Positions 8,619 through 16,442 of a DNA stretch of 64,000 nucleotides are shown here, piece after piece. The notes beneath the pieces are model-generated. The model saw only the letters and a program-made list of their open reading frames with translations. It made no database searches and was not told the origin of the DNA. How positions within the stretch are numbered: position 1 is the stretch's first letter; every line of letters starts with the position of its first letter. The stretch is from Thermobacillus xylanilyticus (GTDB lineage Bacteria; Bacillota; Bacilli; Paenibacillales; Paenibacillaceae): assembly GCF_907165215.1 (NCBI RefSeq), contig NZ_CAJRAY010000018.1, positions 54,015-118,014 on the forward strand, read 5' to 3'. The position numbers and the translations under genes were made by a program.

Positions 8619-9052
8619 GTTGGTCCACGTCGCTGTACACACTGATTACGCTGCTTGTGTGGCAGTTCGGATCACCGATGATTATCTTCCTGGCGGGGCT
8701 GAAGCAGATCCCCGAAACGTTGTATGAAGCCGCGGCCATCGATGGCGCGGGACCGTTCAGAAGGTTCTGGAACATTACGCTGCCGTCGCTGACGCCGATC
8801 ATCTTCTTCAATCTGGTCATGCAAATCATCAACGCGTTCCAGGCGTTCACGCCGGCCTACATCGTAGGCGGCGGACAGGGCGGCGCGATCGATTCCACCC
8901 TGTTCTACACGCTGTACCTGTACATCAAGGCGTTTACGGAGTTCAAAATGGGCTATGCCTCGGCGCTGGCCTGGGTGCTGCTGGTAATTTGCGGCGTGTT
9001 TACCTGGTTGTTGTTCCTGTCTTCGAGAAAATGGGTTCATTACGAAAGCTGA
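8612..9052 (+). pseudogene. Carbohydrate ABC transporter permease (MalF/UgpA type), N-terminus missing
   Basis: The permease frame can be read from about 8612-8630 (S-L-Y-T-L-I-T-L-L-V-W-Q-F-G-S) to the stop at 9052. It keeps the EAA loop (YEAAAIDGAGPFRRFWNITL), later membrane segments and the usual C-terminus (KWVHYES). Relatives have about 290-310 residues; only about 140 remain, so the first three membrane helices or so are gone. A GTG at 8657 could start a 131-aa remnant, but it has no ribosome site and could not make a full permease. The break falls where the oppositely oriented SAF-subunit gene begins. The partner permease follows 13 bases later. Confidence 0.85.
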
Positions 9053-9065
9053 GGGGAGTACGGAC

Positions 9066-9917
9066 ATGTCCCGCGTCTATGCCGCGAACAAAGGCGCCTC
9101 CGTCATCAAGACGGTGATCGCCGTCATTGCTTCGGCCGTCATGCTCTACCCCTTGCTCTGGATGCTGGCCAGTTCGTTCAAACCGCAGCATTTGATTTTT
9201 CAGGATCTGAGCCTGTGGCCGGATGTGTTCACGCTGGAAAACTACATCAACGGCTGGAACGGATTCACGAATCTCACATTCGGAACGTTCTTCAAAAATT
9301 CGTTCATCGTCGTCCTGTTCTGCATCATCGGGAACCTGCTCACCTGCTCGATGGCCGCCTATGCCTTTGCAAGGCTTGAGTTTACGGCCCGCAACTTCTG
9401 GTTCGCGCTCATGTTCGGGTCGTTGCTGCTGCCGCACCATGTGGTTCTTATTCCGCAATACATCCTGTTTGACAGTCTGGATTGGATCAACACGTACATG
9501 CCGCTTATCGTGCCAAAGTTCCTGGCTTCGGACGCCTTTTTCATCTTCCTGATGGTGCAGTTCATTCGCGGGCTGCCCCTCGAACTGGATCAAGCGGCGA
9601 AAGTGGACGGTTGCGGCCACATCCAGATTTACGGCCGGATCATTGTGCCTTTGCTGCTGCCGGCCATCGTGACAACGTCCATCTTCACGCTGATTTGGAC
9701 ATGGAACGATTTCTTCAGTCAGCTGATCTACATCAGCGATCCGCGAAAACTGACCGTCGCGCTTGCGCTGCGGTCGTTCATGGACACAATGGGCCAATCC
9801 TCCATGGGTTCGCTGTTCGCGATGTCCATTCTGTCGCTGGTCCCGATCTTCACCTTCTTCCTGGTGTTTCAGCGTTGGCTGATTGAAGGCATCGCGACTT
9901 ACGGTGTGAAAGGTTGA
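9066..9917 (+). CDS. Carbohydrate ABC transporter permease (MalG/UgpE type)
   Basis: 283 aa inner-membrane protein with about six membrane segments (first at about 18-38) and the permease EAA loop in the C-terminal half (DQAAKVDGCGHIQIYGRIIVP), where the ATPase docks. The length is normal for CUT1-family sugar permeases. ATG 9066 is preceded by GAGGGGAG. It follows the truncated partner permease by 13 bases, so the transporter as encoded lacks one intact membrane subunit. No ATPase gene is nearby, as usual for CUT1 systems that share MsmX-type ATPases. The solute-binding lipoprotein at 13477 may belong to it. Confidence 0.92.
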   Translation: MSRVYAANKGASVIKTVIAVIASAVMLYPLLWMLASSFKPQHLIFQDLSLWPDVFTLENYINGWNGFTNLTFGTFFKNSFIVVLFCIIGNLLTCSMAAYAFARLEFTARNFWFALMFGSLLLPHHVVLIPQYILFDSLDWINTYMPLIVPKFLASDAFFIFLMVQFIRGLPLELDQAAKVDGCGHIQIYGRIIVPLLLPAIVTTSIFTLIWTWNDFFSQLIYISDPRKLTVALALRSFMDTMGQSSMGSLFAMSILSLVPIFTFFLVFQRWLIEGIATYGVKG

Positions 9918-9983
9918 TGCATGCCGAACCGTTCAATGGCGACATGGAAATCACAACTTTAAGAAAAAGGGAGAATGGCTTGC

Positions 9984-10736
9984 ATGCACTTGGAAGGCAG
10001 AACCGTGTTAATCACCGGCGCAGCTACCGGCATCGGCAAGGCGATCGCCCTGAAATTCGCATCGCACGGCGCCAACATCGTCATCAACTACTCCAAGTCC
10101 GAGGCGGAAGCGGAGGACACGCTACGGGAAGTGGAGCAGCAGGGCGTGAAAGGCCTCGTATGCCGGGCAGACGTCTCCATCGACGAACAGGTCCGCGGCA
10201 TGGTCGAACAGGCGGTTCAAGCCTTTGGCCGCATCGACGTGCTGATTAACAACGCGGGAACGACGCAGTTCGTGGCGCTGTCTGATCTGGACGGCATGAC
10301 CGAGGAAATCTGGGACCGGGTATTTGATGTCAACGTCAAGGGCGTTTTCTTCACCAGCCGCGCCTGCGCACCGGAGCTGGTGCGCAACCGGGGGTGCATC
10401 ATCAACATCACCTCGATTGCCGGCTTCAGCGGGCACGGCAGCTCCTTGGCCTACGCGGCGTCGAAGGCGGCGGCGATCAGCATTACCCGGTCGTTCGCCC
10501 GGGTGCTGGCGCCCCATGTCCGGGTCAATTCCATCGCGCCCGGCGTCGTTGTCACCCGTTGGGTAGATGGGCATGACGACCACATCCAGAACTTCGCAAA
10601 AGCGACTCCGTTCGGCCGCGCGGCCACGCCGGAGGACGTGGCCGACGCTGCCTGGGGGCTGGTGTGCGGCGGGCAGTTCATTACCGGGCAAACCCTTGTG
10701 GTGGACGGCGGTTGGAGCCTCAACAGCATTGTCTGA
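9984..10736 (+). CDS. Short-chain dehydrogenase/reductase (SDR), possibly a sugar or sugar-acid dehydrogenase
   Basis: About 250 aa. A classical SDR: cofactor motif TGAATGIG (11-18), NNAG (89-92), catalytic S144, Y157 and K161 (YAASK), and the C-terminal TLVVDGGW. The acidic or basic residue that sets NAD against NADP preference is not obvious. ATG 9984 is chosen because AGGGAG ends ten bases upstream; ATG 9975 lies one base after it and is too close. It sits in a plus-strand run with PPC, RraA-like and GntR genes, suggesting oxidation of a sugar or hydroxy acid. A xylose or arabinose dehydrogenase role would suit the Weimberg genes at 17-21 kb, but is not shown by sequence. Confidence 0.9.
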   Translation: MHLEGRTVLITGAATGIGKAIALKFASHGANIVINYSKSEAEAEDTLREVEQQGVKGLVCRADVSIDEQVRGMVEQAVQAFGRIDVLINNAGTTQFVALSDLDGMTEEIWDRVFDVNVKGVFFTSRACAPELVRNRGCIINITSIAGFSGHGSSLAYAASKAAAISITRSFARVLAPHVRVNSIAPGVVVTRWVDGHDDHIQNFAKATPFGRAATPEDVADAAWGLVCGGQFITGQTLVVDGGWSLNSIV

Positions 10737-10807
10737 TGTTCCGCCTGCCGCTCTGCGAAAGTTGAGCATACAGGGTTTGAAATCTTTTTTCAGCGGAGGG
10801 ATGTACC

Positions 10808-11251
10808 ATGGCCACATTGTTTATGGGTGAAGGATTCGGCAGGCCCATCATCATCCATCTGAAGCGGGGGGACCTGCTTCTGGAGAGCATCCGCGACCTG
10901 CTTGCGAAGGAGGGGGTGAAAAATGCGGTCTTGTTCGGCGCGGTGGGTTCGATGCGCAGACTGGTCTACCACCTGCCCACCAGCACCGGACCGACTTCGG
11001 ATGACCGGTTCATTACCGTGGAAGGCAACGGCCCGATCGAGCTGGGCTCCCTGTCGGGGAACGTCATTGACGGCGACCCCCATCTTCACATCGTCGCCCA
11101 GGACGCAAAAGGCACTTATGTCGGCCACCTGGAGGAAGGCACCGAAGTACTGTTCCTGGCGGAAATTATTTTGGCCGAAATCAAAGACCCGGGCATCCAT
11201 CGCGTAAAAAATGAACACGGAGTCGTCTATCTGGACCGAAAACCGCAATGA
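10808..11251 (+). CDS. PPC (PCC/DUF296)-domain protein
   Basis: 147 aa, a single PPC domain. Visible features are RGDLLLESIRDLLAKEGVKN, VLFGAVGSM, the H-x-H of GDPHLHIVAQD and the GH of YVGHLEEGTEVLFLAEIILAE; these histidines are metal ligands in prokaryotic PPC proteins, which form trimers. In plants the domain occurs beside AT-hooks, but no DNA-binding motif is present here. ATG 10808 follows GCGGAGGG. It lies between the SDR and the RraA-like aldolase, so a role as an enzyme or ligand-binding accessory in this pathway is more likely than a general DNA-binding role. The function is not established. Confidence 0.8.
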   Translation: MATLFMGEGFGRPIIIHLKRGDLLLESIRDLLAKEGVKNAVLFGAVGSMRRLVYHLPTSTGPTSDDRFITVEGNGPIELGSLSGNVIDGDPHLHIVAQDAKGTYVGHLEEGTEVLFLAEIILAEIKDPGIHRVKNEHGVVYLDRKPQ

Positions 11252-11327
11252 TCGCGCTGTTCATGACCATTTGCTTTCTCACCTTTCCATTCAACCATAA
11301 CAATACATGCATTGGAGGTAATCCCGC

Positions 11328-12041
11328 ATGGCTATGACTGACAAAGAATTGATTCAAGAGATTCGAAAATGCCGGCTGGCTGACCTGTCTGACGGAATGG
11401 ACGCGCTCGGGCTGGTGAACGTCGGCTCGATGTCGACCGAGATGCGCCCGCTGCGCCCCGGCATTTCGTTCGCCGGATTCGCCTGGACCGTCAAGCTCGT
11501 TCCCGCACAAAAGACGTTCCATGCCTGCAAGACGGTCGAAGAGTACAAGAAGATGAACGGCGAATGGTGCTCCGACGTCTACACGTTCGCCAAAATTTTG
11601 AAGCAGGAAGACATGACCGACAAAGTGCTCGTCATCGACCAAGGCGGCTATCCGGGCGGCGTGCTCGGCTCCGAGAACACGATGGACTACAAGCTGCGGG
11701 GCGTGGTCGGCTACGTGGTGGACGGCGGCTGCCGCGACTCCTACGAGTGCAATCTGCAGCAGGCCAACGTCTTCTGCACGAAGCGCACGTTCCACCACGT
11801 GTCCGGCCGTCTGGTGCACGGCGGCGTCAACATTCCCGTCGAGTGCGCCGGCGTGACGGTCAATCCCGGAGACATCGTGTGCGCGGACGACGACGGCGTG
11901 CTTGTCATTCCCCGCGACCGCGCCGAAGAAGTGCTCATGTTCGCCAAGGCCATTCTCGAAGACGATATGAAAGTGCGGGCTCAACACTATGAAGCCCTGG
12001 GCTTCGAGCCGGACGAAACGTTGAACAGGTTGAACGATTGA
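11328..12041 (+). CDS. RraA-like aldolase/decarboxylase (HMG/CHA aldolase family)
   Basis: 237 aa. The RraA-like fold is shown by LADLSDGMDALGL near the N-terminus, VLVIDQGGYPGGVLGSEN, GVVGYVVDGGCRD and VECAGVTVNPGDIVCADDDG, then VLVIPRD. The R136-D137-x2-E140 group matches the signature of the catalytic members (4-hydroxy-4-methyl-2-oxoglutarate aldolases, which also decarboxylate oxaloacetate) rather than the RNase E inhibitor RraA. Such enzymes cleave a 2-oxo acid to pyruvate plus a second oxo acid. A strong TTGGAGGT sits nine bases before ATG 11328. Upstream is the PPC gene and downstream, 18 bases on, the GntR regulator, which probably controls this run. Confidence 0.85.
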   Translation: MAMTDKELIQEIRKCRLADLSDGMDALGLVNVGSMSTEMRPLRPGISFAGFAWTVKLVPAQKTFHACKTVEEYKKMNGEWCSDVYTFAKILKQEDMTDKVLVIDQGGYPGGVLGSENTMDYKLRGVVGYVVDGGCRDSYECNLQQANVFCTKRTFHHVSGRLVHGGVNIPVECAGVTVNPGDIVCADDDGVLVIPRDRAEEVLMFAKAILEDDMKVRAQHYEALGFEPDETLNRLND

Positions 12042-12059
12042 AGATTGGAGTTTTGGAAA

Positions 12060-12788
12060 GTGAGCAAGGATTTCAAGTTTGAACCGATTGAAACGCACTC
12101 GCTGGTCGTCGAGCTGACCAAACGCCTTCTGAATTACATTCTTTCGGGCAACGTTCGCCCGGGCGAGAAGATTCCGGCCGAACGGCCGCTGTCCGAAGCG
12201 CTGGGCGTCGGCCGCTCGGCCATCCGGGAAGCAATCAAGGCGCTGTCCGTTCTCGGCATTCTGGAAGTCCGCCAGGGTTACGGCACCTACGTGAAACAGA
12301 CGAGCTCCTCCCTGCTGACCCAGAGCATCGAATGGGGGCTCCTGCTGGGAGAGAAACATACGATGGATCTGGTGGAAGCCCGGATGCTGTTCGAGGTGGA
12401 CATCGCCCGCCTCGCCGCCCAGCGGTGGGAAGGATCGGAACTGGATGAACTGCGGGACATTCTCGCCAGGATGAAGAACGCCAGCCTGTCCGAGTTCGTG
12501 GACGCCGACGTCCAGTTCCATATGAAGCTGTGCGACATGGCGAAAAATACCGTTCTGAAAAACGTGCTGTCCAGCATCCGCACCCTGCTGCGCACCTGGA
12601 TTCAATGCGTCATCGACAAAGCCGGCGAGACCGCGTTCTCGTACGAAGACCACCACGCCATCTACCTGGCGGTCTCCGAACGGGACCCCGACGCCGCGGC
12701 CAGAGCGATGGAGCATCATATGAGCGATGCTTCCAAGCGGCTGATCGAGGTGCTGCGCGAAGCGGACGAAGCGGACAGTGCATCCTGA
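12060..12788 (+). CDS. FadR-type GntR transcriptional regulator (FCD domain)
   Basis: About 242 aa. The N-terminal winged helix (ERPLSEALGVGRSAIREAIKAL, then LGILEVRQGYGTYV) is followed by an all-helical FCD ligand domain (about 85-225) with D-x-x-F-H (DVQFH), EDHHAIYLAV and MEHHM residues of the kind that bind a metal and an organic-acid ligand in this family. GTG 12060 is chosen because GGAG at 12047-12050 lies nine bases upstream; the longer TTG start at 12045 would include that site. It lies between the RraA-like gene and the remains of an iron alcohol dehydrogenase, so it probably senses an acid intermediate of this pathway. Confidence 0.9.
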   Translation: MSKDFKFEPIETHSLVVELTKRLLNYILSGNVRPGEKIPAERPLSEALGVGRSAIREAIKALSVLGILEVRQGYGTYVKQTSSSLLTQSIEWGLLLGEKHTMDLVEARMLFEVDIARLAAQRWEGSELDELRDILARMKNASLSEFVDADVQFHMKLCDMAKNTVLKNVLSSIRTLLRTWIQCVIDKAGETAFSYEDHHAIYLAVSERDPDAAARAMEHHMSDASKRLIEVLREADEADSAS

Positions 12789-12823
12789 ATCATCCATCCT
12801 GAAAATTGAAGGAAGTCAGGGCC

Positions 12824-13407
12824 ATGAACTATCGATTCTCGATCCCAACCACGGTGGAGTGCGGAACGGGCATTTCCGGACGCGCCGGCGAATTTCTGCG
12901 GGCACGGGGCGCCAGCCGCGTGTTCGTCGTCACCGACGCCGGCATCCGGAATGCCGGACTGCTGGAGCCGGTCCTGCATTCGCTCGAGGAACACGGATTG
13001 AAGTACGACATCTTCGATGAGACCGAGCCCAATCCGAGCGCAGAGAGCGTTATGACAGGATTGGAACGGCTGAAGCAGAAGCCGCATGACCATATCCTCG
13101 CCCTTGGTGGCGGAAGCAGCATCGATACCGCGAAAGGTATCGGCATTATGGCGACCAACAAGGGGCACATTCTGGATTATGAGGGGGTGAACCGAATCCC
13201 GCATCCCGGCCTCCCCGTGGTGGCCATCCCCACCACGGCCGGCACCGGCAGCGAAGTGACCGCTTCGGAGTCGATTTGAAAGCGCTCCCCAAACTGGTTG
13301 AAGATTCGATGCGAAGCGGCAACGTGCTCGTCAACCCGAGATGGACCCGGTCATCCGACATTGAACGCATCATTCGGAACGCATATGAAGGGAATCTGTC
13401 GGTTTAA
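12824..13407 (+). pseudogene. Iron-containing alcohol dehydrogenase with a large internal deletion
   Basis: The 5' part (ATG 12824 to about 13270) encodes the first 150 residues of an Fe-ADH: MNYRFSIPTTVECGTGI, the GGGSSIDTAKGIG nucleotide-binding loop and PTTAGTGSEVTASES. It meets TGA at 13277. From 13273 a different frame encodes only the family's C-terminal end: ALPKLVEDSMRSGNVLVNP-R, then DIERIIRNAYEGNLS, stopping at 13405-13407. A normal Fe-ADH has about 380-390 residues, so some 190 residues, including the metal-binding histidines, are missing and the two parts are out of frame. The gene follows the GntR regulator by 35 bases. Confidence 0.9.
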
Positions 13408-13476
13408 CCCTGTCGATTGCCTTCACATTTTGCCGTACTCATGTGGTCCACACCGAAGAATGGAGTGATTGTTTCT

Positions 13477-14832
13477 ATGAAACGGAAGCAAGGCATCGCA
13501 TTCTTACTGGCTGTTCTGTTGTTGGTGCTGTCGGCGTGCGGCGGAGGCGCCAATGAACCGAAATCCAATTCATCATCCGAAACCGGCGGCTCCGACTCCG
13601 GATCCTCAGCGTCAGGCAACAGCGCGCCGGAGAAAGTGGAACTGCGCATCTCCTGGTGGGGCAACGCCGAACGCGCGAAGTTGTACGACCAGATTCTGGA
13701 TATGTACGAGAGCGAAAATCCTCACGTGACGACCGTTCGCGAGTGGACAAGCTTCAACGATTACTGGCCGAAGCTCGCTACCCAGGTTGCGGGAAACAAC
13801 ATCCCTGATATTTTCAGTCTGCACGTATTGTTGTATGGCGGCGACTACGGCAGCAGGAACGTCCTCGAACCGCTGCAGCCGTATGTGGATCAAGGTCTGA
13901 TCAATCTGGACGGCTGGGATCCGGCCGTAATCGACGCGGGCAAGCTGGACGGTGTTTTGTATGCGCTTCCGAAAGGTGTAACGTCCAGCGCCCTGATCTT
14001 CAATACGACAATGATCAAAAATCTGGGACTCGATCTGCCGGAAATCGGCACGCTCAGTGAATTCAAATCCTATCTGCAGCAGCTTCGCGACAAAATGCCG
14101 GCGGACCAATATCCGATCGTTGACGCCAGCTTCGACGACCACTATGTCGAATCGTTCGTCCGGAGCAAAGGCAAATCGTTCCTGTCAAGCGACGGCAGCG
14201 GCCTTGGCTTCGCCAAGGAAGACCTGATGGAGTTCTGGAGCATCTGGGAAGAATTCCGGCAACTCGGTCTCACCGTTCCGGTCGGGATGACTGTCGAGAA
14301 CACCGGACAGCCCGCGGAGAATTCGCTGTTCGTCAAGCAGCGCGTGGCCATCGACATGAAACCGAGCAACCACGGCAAAATCTACAGCCGCAACCTGCCC
14401 GATGTCGAAATCAACATGCTGCGCACGCCGAGTGCGGACAACGCCGTGTTCAGAAGCGGCGAGAACCTGCAGGCGCCGTCCTGGGTCATCAGCAACAAAT
14501 CGCAGCACAAGGAAGAAGCGGCCAAACTGATCAACTGGTTCGTGAACAATGTGGAAGCGCAAAAGATCTACAGCCTGGAGAACGGCATCCCCGGTTCCAC
14601 GGCGATCCGGGAGGCGCTGAAGCCGGACTTGCATCCGATGGACATCGAGGCGATCAATCACGCGGAAACGATCTCGCCCGATTTGCCGCCCACGGATTAC
14701 CGCCAGGAAGGCGCTTCGGAAGTTTTCACGCTGTACAAGAAATGCCTGGAACAGCTCGCCTTCGGCCGCATGAGCGTGGAACAAGCGGTGGACGGCTTCT
14801 TCCAGGAAGCAGAAACCATTCTGAAACGATAA
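13477..14832 (+). CDS. Carbohydrate ABC transporter solute-binding lipoprotein (family 1)
   Basis: 451 aa. A lipoprotein signal with lipobox LSAC (Cys21) is followed by a Ser/Gly/Asn linker and a family-1 extracellular binding domain (LRISWWGNAERAKLYDQILDM, YALPKGVTSSALIFNT, AKLINWFVN). It would bind a sugar or oligosaccharide outside the membrane and deliver it to a CUT1 permease pair. The start chosen is ATG 13477, since the signal peptide begins there; earlier codons to 13417 would precede it with hydrophilic residues. Its natural partners are probably the permeases at 8612-9917, of which one is broken, so uptake by this system is doubtful unless another permease serves it. Confidence 0.9.
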   Translation: MKRKQGIAFLLAVLLLVLSACGGGANEPKSNSSSETGGSDSGSSASGNSAPEKVELRISWWGNAERAKLYDQILDMYESENPHVTTVREWTSFNDYWPKLATQVAGNNIPDIFSLHVLLYGGDYGSRNVLEPLQPYVDQGLINLDGWDPAVIDAGKLDGVLYALPKGVTSSALIFNTTMIKNLGLDLPEIGTLSEFKSYLQQLRDKMPADQYPIVDASFDDHYVESFVRSKGKSFLSSDGSGLGFAKEDLMEFWSIWEEFRQLGLTVPVGMTVENTGQPAENSLFVKQRVAIDMKPSNHGKIYSRNLPDVEINMLRTPSADNAVFRSGENLQAPSWVISNKSQHKEEAAKLINWFVNNVEAQKIYSLENGIPGSTAIREALKPDLHPMDIEAINHAETISPDLPPTDYRQEGASEVFTLYKKCLEQLAFGRMSVEQAVDGFFQEAETILKR

Positions 14833-14858
14833 TTTGATTCTCGGAAATGGCTTTGCAG

Positions 14859-14876
14859 CCCCGGCTCCGGCCGGGG
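14859..14876 (+). terminator. Possible hairpin terminator after the binding-protein gene
   Basis: Arms CCCCGGC (14859-14865) and GCCGGGG (14870-14876) enclose a TCCG loop 26 bases after the stop codon. A G:U-extended stem is possible. The run that follows has few T residues, so termination efficiency is uncertain. Confidence 0.4.
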
Positions 14877-14919
14877 TTGTCACGCTTCTTCAGTATGAAT
14901 GCGACGAGGTGCTCCCTCT

Positions 14920-16338
14920 ATGACGTTTACCAGCATCATTCTTCGTCTGGAACTGGACCATCGCATGGCCGCCCTCGGTGATGCCATCGACGTGATCACC
15001 GCCTCCGGCGGAGACATCACATCCATGGACATGGTGCGACCCGGACGCGACAAGTCTGTATGCGACATCACGATTCATGTCACAGATACGGCGGAGACCG
15101 CCGTACTGGACGCCGTGAAGCTGTACCCGGGACTCCGGCTGATCCATGTGTCGGACCGCACCTTTCTGATGCATCTGGGCGGGAAAATCTCGATTCAGCC
15201 GACCGTCCCCATCAAGAACAGGGACGACCTTTCCCGGGTATACACGCCCGGCGTGGCGCGCATCTGCACGGCGATCCGGAACAATCCGGACAGCGCCTAC
15301 ACCCTCACCATCAAGCGGAACACGGTCGCGATCATCACCGACGGAACGGCCGTTCTCGGCCTGGGTGACATCGGTCCGTCCGCTGCGCTTCCGGTCATGG
15401 AAGGCAAGGCGATGCTGTTCAAGCAGATGGCCGGCGTCGATGCCTTCCCCATCTGTCTGGACACGAAAGACCCGAACGAAATTGTGGATATCGTGAAAAA
15501 AATTTCTCCCGTCTTCGGCGGCATCAATCTGGAAGACATCGGCGCCCCCCGCTGCTTCGAAATCGAACGCCGGCTCGCGGAAGAGCTTGACATTCCCGTG
15601 CTGCACGACGATCAGCACGGCACATCCATCGTGGTGGCTGCCGGACTGCTCAACGCGCTCAAGGTGGTCGGCAAGCGTCTGGAAGACATCCGCGTTGTGG
15701 TCAACGGCATCGGAGCGGCGGGCGGTTCCATCTGCCGCATGCTGCTGTCCATGGGGGTGCGGCGGCTCGTCCCCGTGGATCGGGACGGCGCGATCGTGCA
15801 TGGCGACCGATATGCCAATCCGATGTGGCAATGGCTGGCGGAGCAGCCCCAGGTGGAACGGAAATCCGGCACGCTGCGCGAAGTTCTCGCCGGAGCGGAT
15901 GTGTTCATCGGCGTGTCGCGGGGCGGGGTGCTGCATGCGGACGATATCCGGCAAATGTCGCCCGATCCGGTAGTGTTCGCGCTCGCCAATCCGGTTCCTG
16001 AAATTGAGCCCGCTGAGGCGCGGCCGCTCGCCCGCGTACTCGCCACGGGGCGCAGCGATTATCCGAATCAGATCAACAACGCGCTTGTCTTCCCCGGCAT
16101 ATTCCGGGGAGCGCTCGATTGCCGCGCCCGGCGCATCAACGACCGGATGAAGCTGGCGGCTGCACAGGCGATAGCCGGCGTCGTCTCGGACCATGAGTTG
16201 AACCGGGACTACATCATTCCCGGCGTCTTCAACGAACGGGTCGTGCCGCGGTTGCGGCGCGCCGTCATCGAAGCAGCCATCGAAACCGGAGAGGCGAGGC
16301 GGATTCCGCCGGATTTCCGCAATGGCTCCACGGGTTGA
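14920..16338 (+). CDS. NAD(P)-dependent malic enzyme with N-terminal ACT domain
   Basis: About 472 aa. Residues 1-80 look like an ACT regulatory domain (RLELDHRMAALGDAI, then GGDITSMDMV). The malic enzyme body follows: VYTPGVARICTAI, VAIITDGTAVLGLGDIGP, VMEGKAMLFKQMAGVDAFPI, the metal-binding stretch DIPVLHDDQHGTSIV, the nucleotide-binding VVNGIGAAGGSI, and ALANPVPEI with DYPNQINNALVFPG. It converts L-malate to pyruvate and CO2 in the cytoplasm. ATG 14920 has GAGGT nine bases upstream; the ATG at 14899 includes that site. Its place between two acid-catabolic clusters fits drawing C4 acids from the TCA cycle back to pyruvate. Confidence 0.95.
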   Translation: MTFTSIILRLELDHRMAALGDAIDVITASGGDITSMDMVRPGRDKSVCDITIHVTDTAETAVLDAVKLYPGLRLIHVSDRTFLMHLGGKISIQPTVPIKNRDDLSRVYTPGVARICTAIRNNPDSAYTLTIKRNTVAIITDGTAVLGLGDIGPSAALPVMEGKAMLFKQMAGVDAFPICLDTKDPNEIVDIVKKISPVFGGINLEDIGAPRCFEIERRLAEELDIPVLHDDQHGTSIVVAAGLLNALKVVGKRLEDIRVVVNGIGAAGGSICRMLLSMGVRRLVPVDRDGAIVHGDRYANPMWQWLAEQPQVERKSGTLREVLAGADVFIGVSRGGVLHADDIRQMSPDPVVFALANPVPEIEPAEARPLARVLATGRSDYPNQINNALVFPGIFRGALDCRARRINDRMKLAAAQAIAGVVSDHELNRDYIIPGVFNERVVPRLRRAVIEAAIETGEARRIPPDFRNGSTG

Positions 16339-16348
16339 CGCGGATCTG

Positions 16349-16378
16349 TTTACAACAAACCCGTACGCAATGTAATAT
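16349..16378 (+). promoter_or_regulatory. Candidate sigma-A promoter for the IclR gene
   Basis: TTTACA (16349-16354) and TAATAT (16373-16378) are separated by 18 bases, with TG just before the -10 box. The element ends two bases before the palindrome at 16380-16426, so the palindrome would overlap the transcription start. Confidence 0.5.
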
Positions 16379-16379
16379 A

Positions 16380-16426
16380 GACTCAAAGATCATAAAACTA
16401 TATTTTATATTATAAAACTTTGAGTC
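16380..16426 (+). promoter_or_regulatory. Inverted repeat, probable operator of the IclR regulator
   Basis: GACTCAAAG (16380-16388) and CTTTGAGTC (16418-16426) are perfect 9-base inverted arms around a 29-base A/T-only-like spacer, in DNA that is otherwise GC-rich. The spacer also holds a direct repeat ATAAAACT (16391-16398 and 16412-16419). The element lies between the candidate promoter and the ribosome site AAGGAG of the IclR gene, fitting autoregulation. Confidence 0.6.
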
Positions 16427-16442
16427 AAGGAGTCATTGCGAC

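Noticed and set aside
8657-9052. Independent 131-aa membrane protein starting at GTG 8657
   Set aside because: The frame upstream of GTG still matches permease sequence, and no ribosome site precedes it; a truncated permease is the better reading.
2928-14832. Insertion sequence or prophage as the cause of the damage in this region
   Set aside because: No transposase, integrase, phage gene or target-site duplication is visible next to any of the broken genes.
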